Assembly: GCA_944387405.1 (NCBI GenBank)
Contig: CALXET010000008.1
Coordinates: 1 to 55,074, forward strand
DNA from: an uncultured Clostridia bacterium
Lineage (GTDB): Bacteria > Bacillota > Clostridia > TANB77 > CAG-508
Length of the DNA: 55,074 nucleotides
Direction: 5' to 3'
This document shows, piece by piece, positions 46,476 through 55,022 of the stretch (its first letter is position 1; every line of letters starts with the position of its first letter). The position numbers and the translations under genes are program-made. Under the pieces are notes generated by a model. The model was given only the letters and a program-made list of their open reading frames with translations, was not told the origin of the DNA and ran no database searches.

Positions 46476-46519
46476 ATAAAAATTCCCCCTTGAATTTATT
46501 TTTACACATTATATCATAA

Positions 46520-46551
46520 AATAAAAATAAAAGAAACGTTTAAAACGTTTC
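46520..46551 (-). terminator. Attenuator/terminator after rpsU
   Basis: GAAACG (46551-46546) pairs with CGTTTC (46538-46533) on the minus strand around a 7-nt loop, followed by TTTTATTTTTATTTT. Lies between rpsU and yqeY. Confidence 0.6.
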
Positions 46552-46581
46552 CCCTATCTAAAATTTATTAAATTCGTTTAA

Positions 46582-46752
46582 TTAAAATTTTCTTTTTCTT
46601 GCAGCCTCTGATTTTTTCTTTCTCTTTACGCTTGGCTTTTCATAATGTTCTCTCTTTCTAACTTCTTGTAATACTCCATTTCTAGCACATTGTCTTTTAA
46701 ATCTTTTAAGAGCATCTTCTATATTACCATTATTAACTCTAATCTCTGACAC
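46582..46752 (-). CDS. rpsU: Ribosomal protein bS21
   Basis: 56 residues: (M)[44 protein letters not shown] ... AARKRKF, an unmistakable bS21 with the basic C-terminus. The start is GTG 46752 with GGAGGG upstream. A strong promoter, TTGACA/TATAAT (46874-46845, spacer 18), lies 90 bp before it. It precedes yqeY, as in most Firmicutes. Confidence 0.97.
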   Translation of the reverse strand: MSEIRVNNGNIEDALKRFKRQCARNGVLQEVRKREHYEKPSVKRKKKSEAARKRKF

Positions 46753-46844
46753 CTATTTTTCCCTCCTTCCAAAGCTCGAAAACATTTTGCGGGATTTTTC
46801 TATTATGTACAAAATTTTATGTCTGTCTCTATCCGATGTTCATA

Positions 46845-46874
46845 ATTATACATTAATTCGTATTTACTTGTCAA
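46845..46874 (-). promoter_or_regulatory. rpsU promoter
   Basis: TTGACA (46874-46869) and TATAAT (46850-46845), both perfect, 18-bp spacer, on the minus strand. Confidence 0.75.
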
Positions 46875-46940
46875 TAGCGTATTTGCAGAAAAATCTTCTT
46901 TTTTGTTTAAAATAATTATATTTATATCTAGTTACATATC

Positions 46941-47471
46941 TTAAGATATAAATTTCTCTATTTGAACTACTCTATGTTCTTTTAATGATTCTTTTACATC
47001 TATAATTCTTTGATTAGAAGATCCTCTAAATTTTAATTTTAAATTTTTCTTATCTTCTTCAAATTTACCATCTACCATTACATCAATATAATTTAATAAT
47101 TCTTTTGTTGTTTCATTATTTTTTGACATTTTCTCTACTACATCTTTCTCAAAATCGAATCCTGTGTAGCACCATATATTTTTATTTGGAAATCTTTCTT
47201 TTACCCTTTTTACAAGTGGAAGTATACCTTCTTGATTAATATATTCAAGTGGCTCACCTCCTAATAAAGTTAGTCCTTCGATATGATCATGATCTAAATA
47301 ATTTATTACTTCATTAATATTTTCATCAGTAAATTTATTTCCATAATTAAAATCCCATGCGCATTCATTAAAACATCCTTTACAATGATGATTACATCCA
47401 CTCACGAATAATGAAACTCTAACACCTTCGCCATTTGCTACATCTACTCTTTTTATATCTGCATAATTCAT
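46941..47471 (-). CDS. nrdG: Anaerobic ribonucleotide reductase activating protein
   Basis: Radical-SAM enzyme that installs the glycyl radical on NrdD. 176 residues from MNYADIKRVDVANGEGVRVSLFVSGC: the [4Fe-4S] motif CNHHCKGC (CxxxCxxC) and GLTLLGGEPLE for SAM. ATG 47471 has AAGGGATGG at proper distance, and the ATG twelve bases earlier overlaps that site. Same strand as nrdD 185 bp upstream. Confidence 0.95.
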   Translation of the reverse strand: MNYADIKRVDVANGEGVRVSLFVSGCNHHCKGCFNECAWDFNYGNKFTDENINEVINYLDHDHIEGLTLLGGEPLEYINQEGILPLVKRVKERFPNKNIWCYTGFDFEKDVVEKMSKNNETTKELLNYIDVMVDGKFEEDKKNLKLKFRGSSNQRIIDVKESLKEHRVVQIEKFIS

Positions 47472-47499
47472 ATATTTTTCCATCCCTTCTTAGATGTTT

Positions 47500-47542
47500 A
47501 AATTAAATACTAGGAATATAAACAATTCCTAGTATTTAATTT
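47500..47542. terminator. 18-bp perfect hairpin between nrdD and nrdG
   Basis: AAATTAAATACTAGGAAT (47500-47517) and ATTCCTAGTATTTAATTT (47525-47542) pair completely around a 7-nt loop, ending about 17 nt before the nrdG ribosome site. May be an attenuator or an mRNA-processing stem. A TCTTTTGTA (TACAAAAGA) motif like those in the rsmH leader lies just upstream. Confidence 0.55.
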
Positions 47543-47667
47543 TCTCTCTTTTGTATTTTTAGTTTTCTTTAGCATCTTTTTTATTTTTTCATTTGATTTA
47601 ATAAAATAATTAAAGGAATTTTATATTTTATCTTTTGTATATTAATAATTTTATCTATATTTATGAA

Positions 47668-49794
47668 TTATAAATGTAATACTCTAGATTTAATTTCTTT
47701 AGTTTTTCCTGTATTCCAGAAATTTTCACCTAAATATCCACATGTACGTCTAACTACATTCATCTTTGAATGATCTTTATTTCCACATTGTGGGCATTCC
47801 CATTCTCCATCTTCATTTATTACTATTTCTCCATCGAATCCACATACATGGCAATAATCTGATTTAGTATTAAATTCAGCATATTGAATATTATCATATA
47901 TAAATTTGACTACTTCTTCTAATGCTTTTAAATTATTTTGCATATTTGGTATTTCAACATAAGAAATTGCTCCTCCTTTAGATAAGTCTTGGAATTCACT
48001 TTCAAACTTTAATTTTTCAAAAGCATCAATTTTTTCTCTTACATCTACATGGTAAGAGTTTGTATAATAGCCTTTATCTGTAACATCTTTAATTATTCCA
48101 AATCTTTCTTTATCTATTTTTGCAAATTTGTAGCATAGACTTTCAGCAGGAGTTCCATATAATGCAAATCCTATGTTAGTCTCTTCTTTCCATCTATTTA
48201 CTGTTTCATTTAAATGTTTCATTACTCTTAGTGCAAAATCATGTCCTACTTTTGTTGTATGAGACTCTCCTGTCATTAATTTTGTTACCTCATATATTCC
48301 AATATATCCAAGTGATATACTTGAATATCCGCCATATAATAAATCATCTATTACTTCGCCTTTGCCAAGTCTTGCTATAGCTCCATATCTCCAGTGTATT
48401 GGGCTTACATCTGATCTTACTCCTTTTAAGGCATTATGTCTGCACATCAAAGCTTCTTTACATATTTCTAGTCTTTCATCAAATAGCTTCCAAAACTTAT
48501 CTTCATTACCATTAGCAATAATTCCTATTTGAGGTAAATTGATGCTTACTACACCTTGGTTAAATCTACCTTCAAACTTATAATTACCATCTTTATCTTT
48601 CCAAGGAGCTAAAAAGCTTCTACATCCCATTGGACTAAAAACATTACCTTCATAATTCTCTCTCATTTTTTTAGCAGATATGTAGTCTGGATACATTCTC
48701 TTAGATGAACATTTTACTGCAAGTTTTGTTAAATAGTCATATTTTCCACCTTTTAAGCAATTAAATTCATCTAAAACATATACAAGTTTAGGAAATGCTG
48801 GTGTAATATAAACTCCTTTTTCATTTTTAATACCTTGATATCTTTGTCTTAAAACTTCTTCAATAATCATTGCATTTTCTTCAATGTATTCATCCCCTTC
48901 TTCAAGGTGTAAAAATAATGTTACAAATGGAGACTGACCATTAGTAGTCATTAAAGTATTAATTTGATATTGAATAGTTTGAACACCAGATCTTAATTCA
49001 TATTTTAATCTTTGTTCTACTAAACCATCTATTACATCATCAGTTATTTTTCCTCTATATTGTTCTATTACTTCTTTTCTAAATTTTTCTTTACTTATTC
49101 TTAGATATTTTCCTAGATGTTTTAAATCAACAGATTGTCCACCATATTGATTACTAGCTACTGTAGCAATTATTTGTGTAGTAACTGTACACGCAACTTG
49201 AAAGCTCTTAGGACTTTCTATTAATTTTCCATTTATTACAGTTCCATTATCAAGCATATCACCAATATTAATTAAACAACAATTAAATATTGGTTGTACA
49301 AAATAGTCAGCATCATGAAAATGTAAAACTCCCTCTTCATTAGCTTTTGTTATTTTCTCCGGTAATAATACTCTTCTTGTCAAATCTCTTGAAACTTCTC
49401 CTGCTATATAATCTCTTTGTGTAGATGCTATAACAGTATTTTTATTTGAGTTTTCCTCTGCAAGTTCTTTATTTTCATTTCTAATAAGTTTTAATATAGA
49501 TTCATCTGTAGTATTAGCTTTTCTAACTAATGCTCTATTATATCTATATACGATATATCTTTTAGCAAGCTCATATTTCTCACATTCCATTAATTTTTCT
49601 TCAATGATATCTTGAATATCTTCAACTAACATTCTTCTTTTATTTTGAGATATTATGAATTCGATAATTGAATCTATATCTTCCTTTGTAGCCCTTTCTT
49701 TTTTCCTTACTTCAGTGTTTGCTTTGTTTATTGCTGTAATTATCTTCGTCTTATCAAAATCAACAGCACTTCCGTCTCTTTTTATAACTTGCAT
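47668..49794 (-). CDS. nrdD: Anaerobic (class III) ribonucleoside-triphosphate reductase
   Basis: Glycyl-radical enzyme that makes dNTPs without oxygen. 708 residues: an ATP-cone domain (VIKRDGSAVDFDKTKI..., 1-95), the core barrel with NCCLINIGDMLDNGTVINGK and GVVSINLPQIG, a C-terminal zinc site (YCHVCGFDGEI...CPQCGNKD) and the radical loop RRTCGYLGENFW with Gly near 686-690. ATG has GGGGG. Promoter TTGACA/TAGAAT (49870-49843, spacer 16) is strong. Followed by nrdG. Confidence 0.97.
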   Translation of the reverse strand: MQVIKRDGSAVDFDKTKIITAINKANTEVRKKERATKEDIDSIIEFIISQNKRRMLVEDIQDIIEEKLMECEKYELAKRYIVYRYNRALVRKANTTDESILKLIRNENKELAEENSNKNTVIASTQRDYIAGEVSRDLTRRVLLPEKITKANEEGVLHFHDADYFVQPIFNCCLINIGDMLDNGTVINGKLIESPKSFQVACTVTTQIIATVASNQYGGQSVDLKHLGKYLRISKEKFRKEVIEQYRGKITDDVIDGLVEQRLKYELRSGVQTIQYQINTLMTTNGQSPFVTLFLHLEEGDEYIEENAMIIEEVLRQRYQGIKNEKGVYITPAFPKLVYVLDEFNCLKGGKYDYLTKLAVKCSSKRMYPDYISAKKMRENYEGNVFSPMGCRSFLAPWKDKDGNYKFEGRFNQGVVSINLPQIGIIANGNEDKFWKLFDERLEICKEALMCRHNALKGVRSDVSPIHWRYGAIARLGKGEVIDDLLYGGYSSISLGYIGIYEVTKLMTGESHTTKVGHDFALRVMKHLNETVNRWKEETNIGFALYGTPAESLCYKFAKIDKERFGIIKDVTDKGYYTNSYHVDVREKIDAFEKLKFESEFQDLSKGGAISYVEIPNMQNNLKALEEVVKFIYDNIQYAEFNTKSDYCHVCGFDGEIVINEDGEWECPQCGNKDHSKMNVVRRTCGYLGENFWNTGKTKEIKSRVLHL

Positions 49795-50397
49795 TTTGTT
49801 TCCCCCTTGGCTTTCATGTTATTCTCTTTATTCAATGACTGTATTCTATCATCCAAAAAAGTAATGTCAATGTAGATAAGTTATGTACACTCTTCCCCGT
49901 AATTCTTACTGTAAGTAAGTTATACAGATTGTATTTTTTTACCATTTTTAAGTTATTACACTAATATTCCGTATGTCTCTAAGAATTAGCTATATTTTAT
50001 AAAAAAATTTATTACATTTTTATAACATTTTTAACAAATTTTAAAAAATCATTTTTTCAAAAAATCGTTTTTTTATCTAATTTTCTTTTTTATTCTCTCT
50101 ATTTTTTATTTTTTCTTCGCTTTTACTATATTATTTTAGTTTACAACGATATAGTACTTTTGTTTGCAATTATTTTTAAAATAAAAAATGCGAATCTCAA
50201 AAAATCATTTTTTAAGATTCGCTAATTTTTATTTTTAATTTCTATTCAATTTTCTACTAACACATTAATTATAATTTTATTAAATTTAAAAATCAAGTAC
50301 TATAATACATTTTATAAATAATATTTGTTTTTATTATTTTTTATAATTATTGAAAAGGCATTTTTATATAGATATAATATTTTTAAAGGAGGAAGAA
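49795..50397. promoter_or_regulatory. Long intergenic region between nrdD and the ABC operon
   Basis: No gene is seen in these 603 bp. It holds the leftward nrdD promoter, TTGACA/TAGAAT (49870-49843, spacer 16), a short palindrome CTTACTGTAAG (49905-49915) that could be an operator, a repeated AAAAAATCATTTTTT (50043-50057 and 50199-50213), an orphan hairpin terminator (50190-50222), and the rightward ABC promoter, TTGAAA/TATAAT (50350-50378, spacer 17). No NrdR box was found. Confidence 0.5.
50190..50233. terminator. Orphan bidirectional terminator
   Basis: GCGAATCT (50190-50197) pairs with AGATTCGC (50215-50222), the loop itself containing AAAAAATCATTTTTT, followed by TAATTTTTATTTTT on the plus strand. 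No recognised gene ends here. A minus-strand promoter-like pair, TTGATT/TATAAT (about 50299-50271), points to it, so a small RNA of about 80 nt is possible. Confidence 0.6.
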
Positions 50398-51319
50398 ATG
50401 GAAAATCATGTGTTAGAATGTACAAATGTTTGTAAGAATTTTGGAAATAAAAAAGTTTTAAAAAATATTTCTTTACATATACAGCCTGGTGATATTTTAG
50501 GATTTATTGGTCCAAATGGTGCTCGGTAAAACGACAACTATAAAAATAATTCTTGGACTTCAAAAAATGACTTCTGGAACTGTCAAAATAAATGGATTTG
50601 ATATAAAAAAAGACTTTACTAAAGCAATAGAAAAAGTTGGTTCAATTGTTGAAAGTCCAGATACTTATACTTATTTATCTGGATATCAAAACCTAAAACA
50701 AGTTGCAAATCAGTATAAACATATTAAAAAAGATAGAATTAATGAAGTAGTAAAATTAGTAGGACTTGAAAAAAGAATAAAAGATAAAGTATCAAAATAT
50801 TCTCTTGGAATGAAACAAAGACTTGGTATTGCTATAGCTCTACTTAATAATCCTAACCTTTTAATATTAGATGAACCAACAAACGGATTAGATCCAGAAG
50901 GAATACATGAGTTTAGAGAACTTCTTGTAAAACTTGCGCGTGAAGAAAATATGGCAATTTTAATATCTAGTCATAATCTAGCTGAACTTGAAAACTTCTG
51001 CACTAGAATTTGTATTATTCAAAATGGTGAAATTATAGAAGAAAATGCTTTAGATATGATTAAAAATTCAAATATTAAAAGAAGTTATATTTTTGAAGTT
51101 GAAAATACTGATTCTATTATAGACATTTTAAAAAATAATTATAAAGATATAGAAATTATAAATAAAGAAAAGTTTAAAATCACTATAGATAGAACTGATG
51201 TATCTAACATTTTAAAATTACTTGAAAATAATTCTATTAAAGTTTATGAAATAAAAAAAGAAGATATATCCCTTGAAAAAGCTTTTCTAGAAAAGACAAG
51301 GGGGAATATTATTGATTAG
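50398..51319 (+). CDS. ABC transporter ATPase, read through a +1 frameshift at CGG
   Basis: Nucleotide-binding subunit of an ABC-2 exporter, 306 residues. ATG 50398 (AAAGGAGGAAGAA) starts MENHVLECTNVCKNFG and runs 42 codons to FIGPNGA, where CGG TAA follows (50524-50529). Skipping the C reads GPNGA-GKTTTIKIILG, which is exactly the Walker A motif. Further on: Q-loop region IVESPDTYTYLSGY, signature KYSLGMKQRLGIA, Walker B LLILDEPTNGLDPEG and the H-loop LISSHNL. This split hits the most conserved part of the domain, so a working protein needs the shift. BcrA-type bacitracin/lantibiotic exporter family is likely. Confidence 0.92.
50524..50526 (+). other. In-frame CGG, +1 frameshift site in the ABC ATPase
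   Basis: Codon 43 of the 0 frame. Context GCT CGG TAA. The conserved frame is GCT, skip C, GGT AAA ACG, restoring GAGKTT. In the 0 frame the very next codon is a stop. Confidence 0.9.
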
Positions 51320-52817
51320 ATTAATAAAAAATGAATTAGTAAAAATATTCTCTAAGAAAAGTTTTTATATAATTTTACTTGTTATATTTGGACTTATTAT
51401 TTTTCAGAATATAAATTTTAGATCATATTATTATGAAGAATGGTCTGAAATGGAAGAAGAATTATATAATCTTCAACTTTCAATGATGGGTATTAATACA
51501 AACTCATATAGTGGCGCTATGGACTTTGCTTATACTGCTGTAAAGCAAGATTTGTTAGAAGATATTAGTGATACTTATGGTAATGAATCTTGGCAAGCAT
51601 ATGTCATTTTACGTGATAGCGAATATATAGCATATAATATTTATTATGATTATTATTTAGCACAAAATTTTGAAGATGAGTTAAGTTACTTTGACTTTGA
51701 ATTAAATGATGAAGATAAATTATTAGTGCCTGATAAAGAACAAGCAACAGCAAAATATAATGAGTTAAATGAAATATTCTCTTCTAATGATTGGAGAGCA
51801 TTTGCAAAAATGCAATTATCTTATCTTTTAGAAGAAAAACATGATTTAGACTATATTTTAACTTCAGAATATACTCCGGATTTACAAAACCAAATATATA
51901 AAATTGAAACTGATATTGAAGTTATAAATACTAGATTAGGTAAAAACATTCCTTTTGCATATGATTATTTAAATGATGCTATAGACAATTATAAGTATGC
52001 TAAATGTGAAATATATAAAATAGATAATGATACTACTAGAGAAAACACTTATGAAAATCAAAAAGAATATCAAAACTTAGTAGAAACTTTTGAAAAAAGT
52101 AATTATATTATTCAAAACAAACTAGATACAGAAAACAAAGATACTACAAGATATAAATTATCCTCTACTTTTGAAAGTAGTAATCAACAATTATTTATAC
52201 TTGCTATTATAGTTTATATTTCAGCAACTATAGTAAGTGAAGAAATAAATAACGGAACTATAAAACAATTACTAACAAAACCAAATAATAGATTAAAAAT
52301 ATTACTTTCTAAGTTAATAACATGTTTTATTATGATAATATTTGCATCTATATTAATACCTTTTATGGTTTATATAGCAAATGCATTATTTAATGAAACT
52401 GAAAGCTTAAGAATTCCTATGATAATGTATAACTTTAGTACAAGTACTTTAATGGAAATGGATATGATTAAGTACTTATTTATACAATTTTTATCTAAAT
52501 TGCCTTTATTTATGATAATTATGATAATCGCATTTACTCTAGGAACATTATTTAAAAATTCCATTATTGCTGTTTTAGTGCCTTTATTTATATATATATC
52601 AGGAAAATATTTAATAGAGCTTACATCTAATAATATATCTATTTTAAAATTTCTTCCAACAACAGGATGGGAATTAAATAATGTACTATTTGGTAGATTG
52701 CATGAGTTTGAAGGAATAACACTTAATCTTTCTATAATAGTATACTTGATATATTTTATATTGCTTTTACTTATAAGTTTTATATCCTTTGCAAAAGCAG
52801 ATATAAAAAATCAGTAA
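51312..52817 (+). CDS. ABC-2 permease, copy 1
   Basis: 501 residues: one helix after a basic N-terminus (about 16-33), a large charged domain (about 40-290) with coiled-coil character, then at least five helices (about 294-495). LKILLSKLITCF and NNGTIKQLLTKPNNR are shared with the next gene. The start is TTG 51312 with GGGGGAA, overlapping the ATPase stop by 8 nt, so translation is coupled. Probably the exporter channel; cargo unknown. Confidence 0.85.
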   Translation: MIRLIKNELVKIFSKKSFYIILLVIFGLIIFQNINFRSYYYEEWSEMEEELYNLQLSMMGINTNSYSGAMDFAYTAVKQDLLEDISDTYGNESWQAYVILRDSEYIAYNIYYDYYLAQNFEDELSYFDFELNDEDKLLVPDKEQATAKYNELNEIFSSNDWRAFAKMQLSYLLEEKHDLDYILTSEYTPDLQNQIYKIETDIEVINTRLGKNIPFAYDYLNDAIDNYKYAKCEIYKIDNDTTRENTYENQKEYQNLVETFEKSNYIIQNKLDTENKDTTRYKLSSTFESSNQQLFILAIIVYISATIVSEEINNGTIKQLLTKPNNRLKILLSKLITCFIMIIFASILIPFMVYIANALFNETESLRIPMIMYNFSTSTLMEMDMIKYLFIQFLSKLPLFMIIMIIAFTLGTLFKNSIIAVLVPLFIYISGKYLIELTSNNISILKFLPTTGWELNNVLFGRLHEFEGITLNLSIIVYLIYFILLLLISFISFAKADIKNQ

Positions 52818-52833
52818 AGAGAGGATTAAAATC

Positions 52834-54345
52834 ATGTTAAAACTAATAAAAAATGAATTAGTAAAATTATTTTCTAAAAAAAGTTTATATATTATTTTGA
52901 TAATTATTTTTGGAATAATATTTTATCAAACTTATAGTAATGAAAAGCAAATTGAATCATATAACGAAAAATCTGCTTTAAGAATAGAATTAGATTTTAT
53001 AAAAGATGAAATCGAACTAGAAGATAAATCAACTTATAGTGGTCTTTTAAATTACGTTAAACTTCAAACTGAATATGATGTAATTGAAACAATCGGTAAT
53101 ATATATGGTGATAAATCTTGGCAAGCAAATGTAGTTCTTCAAAATTATAACTATTCTGCATATGATATGTTTTATGATTATTATTTGATGAATAATCTAG
53201 AAAAATATTTTAATGAATCTACATTTGAATTAGAAGATGAAGATAAAGTCGATAAAGAAAAAGCAACTGAAGAATATAATGAGATAAATGAAATATTTAA
53301 AAACGATGATTGGAAAACCCTTGTTAATATGCAAATAGAAGAATTAAAAGAAGAAAAAGCTTCTTTAGAACAAGAATTAATCGAAGGATCTGATACATTA
53401 CCAGAAATAATTGAGAATAATATAAAAAGTATAGATATTGATTTAGAAAGTTTAAATATTAGATTAGAAAAAAATATTCCACCTGATACGAGCTTTTTTA
53501 GTAATTGCGTAGAATCATATAATCAGTCTAAAGAACAAGTAGCCTGGTTTAATCCTGATAGCCGTTTTAATAGCTATATAAGTTATGTATCAGCTCAAGA
53601 GAATACAGAAGATGCTGCAAAATACAAGAATGATTTTGAAAACAATGAAAAAACGACTTATACAGGAGATACAAGGTATAAAGTATCTACAACATTTTCA
53701 GATATACATACTCAAATTTTTATAATTGTTCTTATTGTATACTTCTCTGCTGGAATAGTAAGTGATGAAATAAATAAAGGTACTATAAAACAACTTTTAT
53801 CTAAACCACATAGTCGTTTTAAAATACTACTTTCAAAATTTATAAGTATTTTTATTATAATTGTGTTCTCTGCTTTTATAGTAGCATTAATGGTATTAAT
53901 ATCTAACCTTATATTAAAACAAGATATAGAGTCATTATTAACGCCTATAACACTATATAATTTTAATACAGATAGTTTAATGGTAATGAATCTCGCAGAA
54001 TATTTGATTATTAGTTTTTTAGCAAAGCTTCCTATGTTTTTATCGGTAGCTACAATAGGTTTTGCAATTAGTACTTTATTTAACAATAAAGTTATAGCAT
54101 CAATTGTTCCTATTTGTTTATATATTGCAGATTTATTGATCATTCGTCCTACAGAAGAAAATGTTGCTATTACTAGAAACTTTTTAACTACAAACTGGGA
54201 TTTATCAGAAGTTTACTTTGGAAGACTTGCACAATTACCTTCGCTTAGTTTTGAATTTTCTTTAGTAATTTGCACATTTTATATACTTATATTTTTAATA
54301 CCTGCTTTCATATATTTCTGTACTAGTGATATTAAAAATAAATAA
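52834..54345 (+). CDS. ABC-2 permease, copy 2
   Basis: 503 residues, a clear paralogue of the previous gene with the same layout: N-terminal helix (about 16-32), a long charged domain, and C-terminal helices from about 290. The N-termini (IKNELVKLFSKKSLYIILIIIFGI) and the KGTIKQLLSKPHSRFKILLSKF segment are nearly identical to copy 1. Two permeases with one ATPase imply a heterodimeric channel. ATG 52834 has GAGAGG upstream. Confidence 0.85.
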   Translation: MLKLIKNELVKLFSKKSLYIILIIIFGIIFYQTYSNEKQIESYNEKSALRIELDFIKDEIELEDKSTYSGLLNYVKLQTEYDVIETIGNIYGDKSWQANVVLQNYNYSAYDMFYDYYLMNNLEKYFNESTFELEDEDKVDKEKATEEYNEINEIFKNDDWKTLVNMQIEELKEEKASLEQELIEGSDTLPEIIENNIKSIDIDLESLNIRLEKNIPPDTSFFSNCVESYNQSKEQVAWFNPDSRFNSYISYVSAQENTEDAAKYKNDFENNEKTTYTGDTRYKVSTTFSDIHTQIFIIVLIVYFSAGIVSDEINKGTIKQLLSKPHSRFKILLSKFISIFIIIVFSAFIVALMVLISNLILKQDIESLLTPITLYNFNTDSLMVMNLAEYLIISFLAKLPMFLSVATIGFAISTLFNNKVIASIVPICLYIADLLIIRPTEENVAITRNFLTTNWDLSEVYFGRLAQLPSLSFEFSLVICTFYILIFLIPAFIYFCTSDIKNK

Positions 54346-54376
54346 AATAAAAAATGTATAATAACAATAAAAAAAC

Positions 54377-54424
54377 AATAGTCCTAAATTACTTAAATTA
54401 GTAGTTTAAGGCTATTATTTTTTA
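54377..54424 (+). terminator. Terminator of the ABC operon
   Basis: Arms around 54378-54393 and 54400-54416 (AATAGTCCTAAATTACT and AGTAGTTTAAGGCTATT, one bulge and one mismatch), followed by ATTTTTTATT. Shared with the convergent gene at 54456. Confidence 0.65.
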
Positions 54425-54455
54425 TTGTCAATATTTATATCAACATTGTTATCTT

Positions 54456-55019
54456 CTATTTAAACATATTTATAACTTCATCATAGGCTTCTTTTATACC
54501 GTCTACATATTCTTTAGATATTTTCTCCCACTCTTCTTTATCAACACTTTCAATTTCAATATTTTCTCCATTTCCAACATAAGCATAGTTAACTATAAAG
54601 CTTTCTCTTGGAGATTTTAATTGTTCATTCAACTCTTCTACAGTCATTTTTTGCCCAGTAGCAATATTAGTAGGTGCATAATTAGTCATAACTAAATTTT
54701 TGTTATTATTTTCTACATCTTTAAATTCAATAACTGCTTTAGTAATTATAATATGATTTGAAAAACTTTCTTGTTTAGTAAATAAAAATTCTGGTCTACT
54801 AAAAATATTATATTTAGTTATTTCTATGTTATATGTAAAGTTTCCATCTGTTTTAGTAAACTTGCTAAAGTTTGATGTTGTATATCCATTATCTTTTAAT
54901 GTGCTCGAAAAACGAATATTATTATATAAGAATCCTGCAAATATTACTACTATTATAGCAATTATTAGAAATACAAATATAATTATAAACTTTGATATTA
55001 TTTCTTTAACTTTATCCAT
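54456..55019 (-). CDS. Unknown membrane-anchored protein
   Basis: 187 residues, not recognised. A helix at 11-32 (IIIFVFLIIAIIVVIFAGFLYN) leads to a soluble extracytoplasmic domain of about 150 residues without cysteines, ending in a charged helix (KEEWEKISKEYVDGIKEAYDEVINMFK). Start ATG 55019 has AGAAGGAG. Convergent with the ABC operon. Confidence 0.65.
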   Translation of the reverse strand: MDKVKEIISKFIIIFVFLIIAIIVVIFAGFLYNNIRFSSTLKDNGYTTSNFSKFTKTDGNFTYNIEITKYNIFSRPEFLFTKQESFSNHIIITKAVIEFKDVENNNKNLVMTNYAPTNIATGQKMTVEELNEQLKSPRESFIVNYAYVGNGENIEIESVDKEEWEKISKEYVDGIKEAYDEVINMFK

Positions 55020-55022
55020 TTT

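Noticed and set aside
49905..49915. NrdR box upstream of nrdD
   Set aside because: CTTACTGTAAG is palindromic but does not match the NrdR consensus ACACwATATaTwGTGT.
50043..50213. Insertion-sequence ends from the repeated AAAAAATCATTTTTT
   Set aside because: The motif is a simple A/T palindrome with no transposase or target duplication between the copies.
4750..50530. Explaining the five split genes as random sequencing or assembly errors
   Set aside because: Errors would fall at homopolymers and in varied contexts and directions. All five are a single extra C forming an in-frame CGG, none is in a homopolymer, and no other indel is seen in about 54 genes.
4750..50530. CGG reassigned to another amino acid
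   Set aside because: Reading CGG as any amino acid keeps the 0 frame, which ends within 1-11 codons in every case. Only a +1 shift restores the proteins.
53712..54143. 143-codon minus-strand frame inside the second permease
   Set aside because: Antisense of hydrophobic helices; no start signal, and the plus-strand gene is clear.
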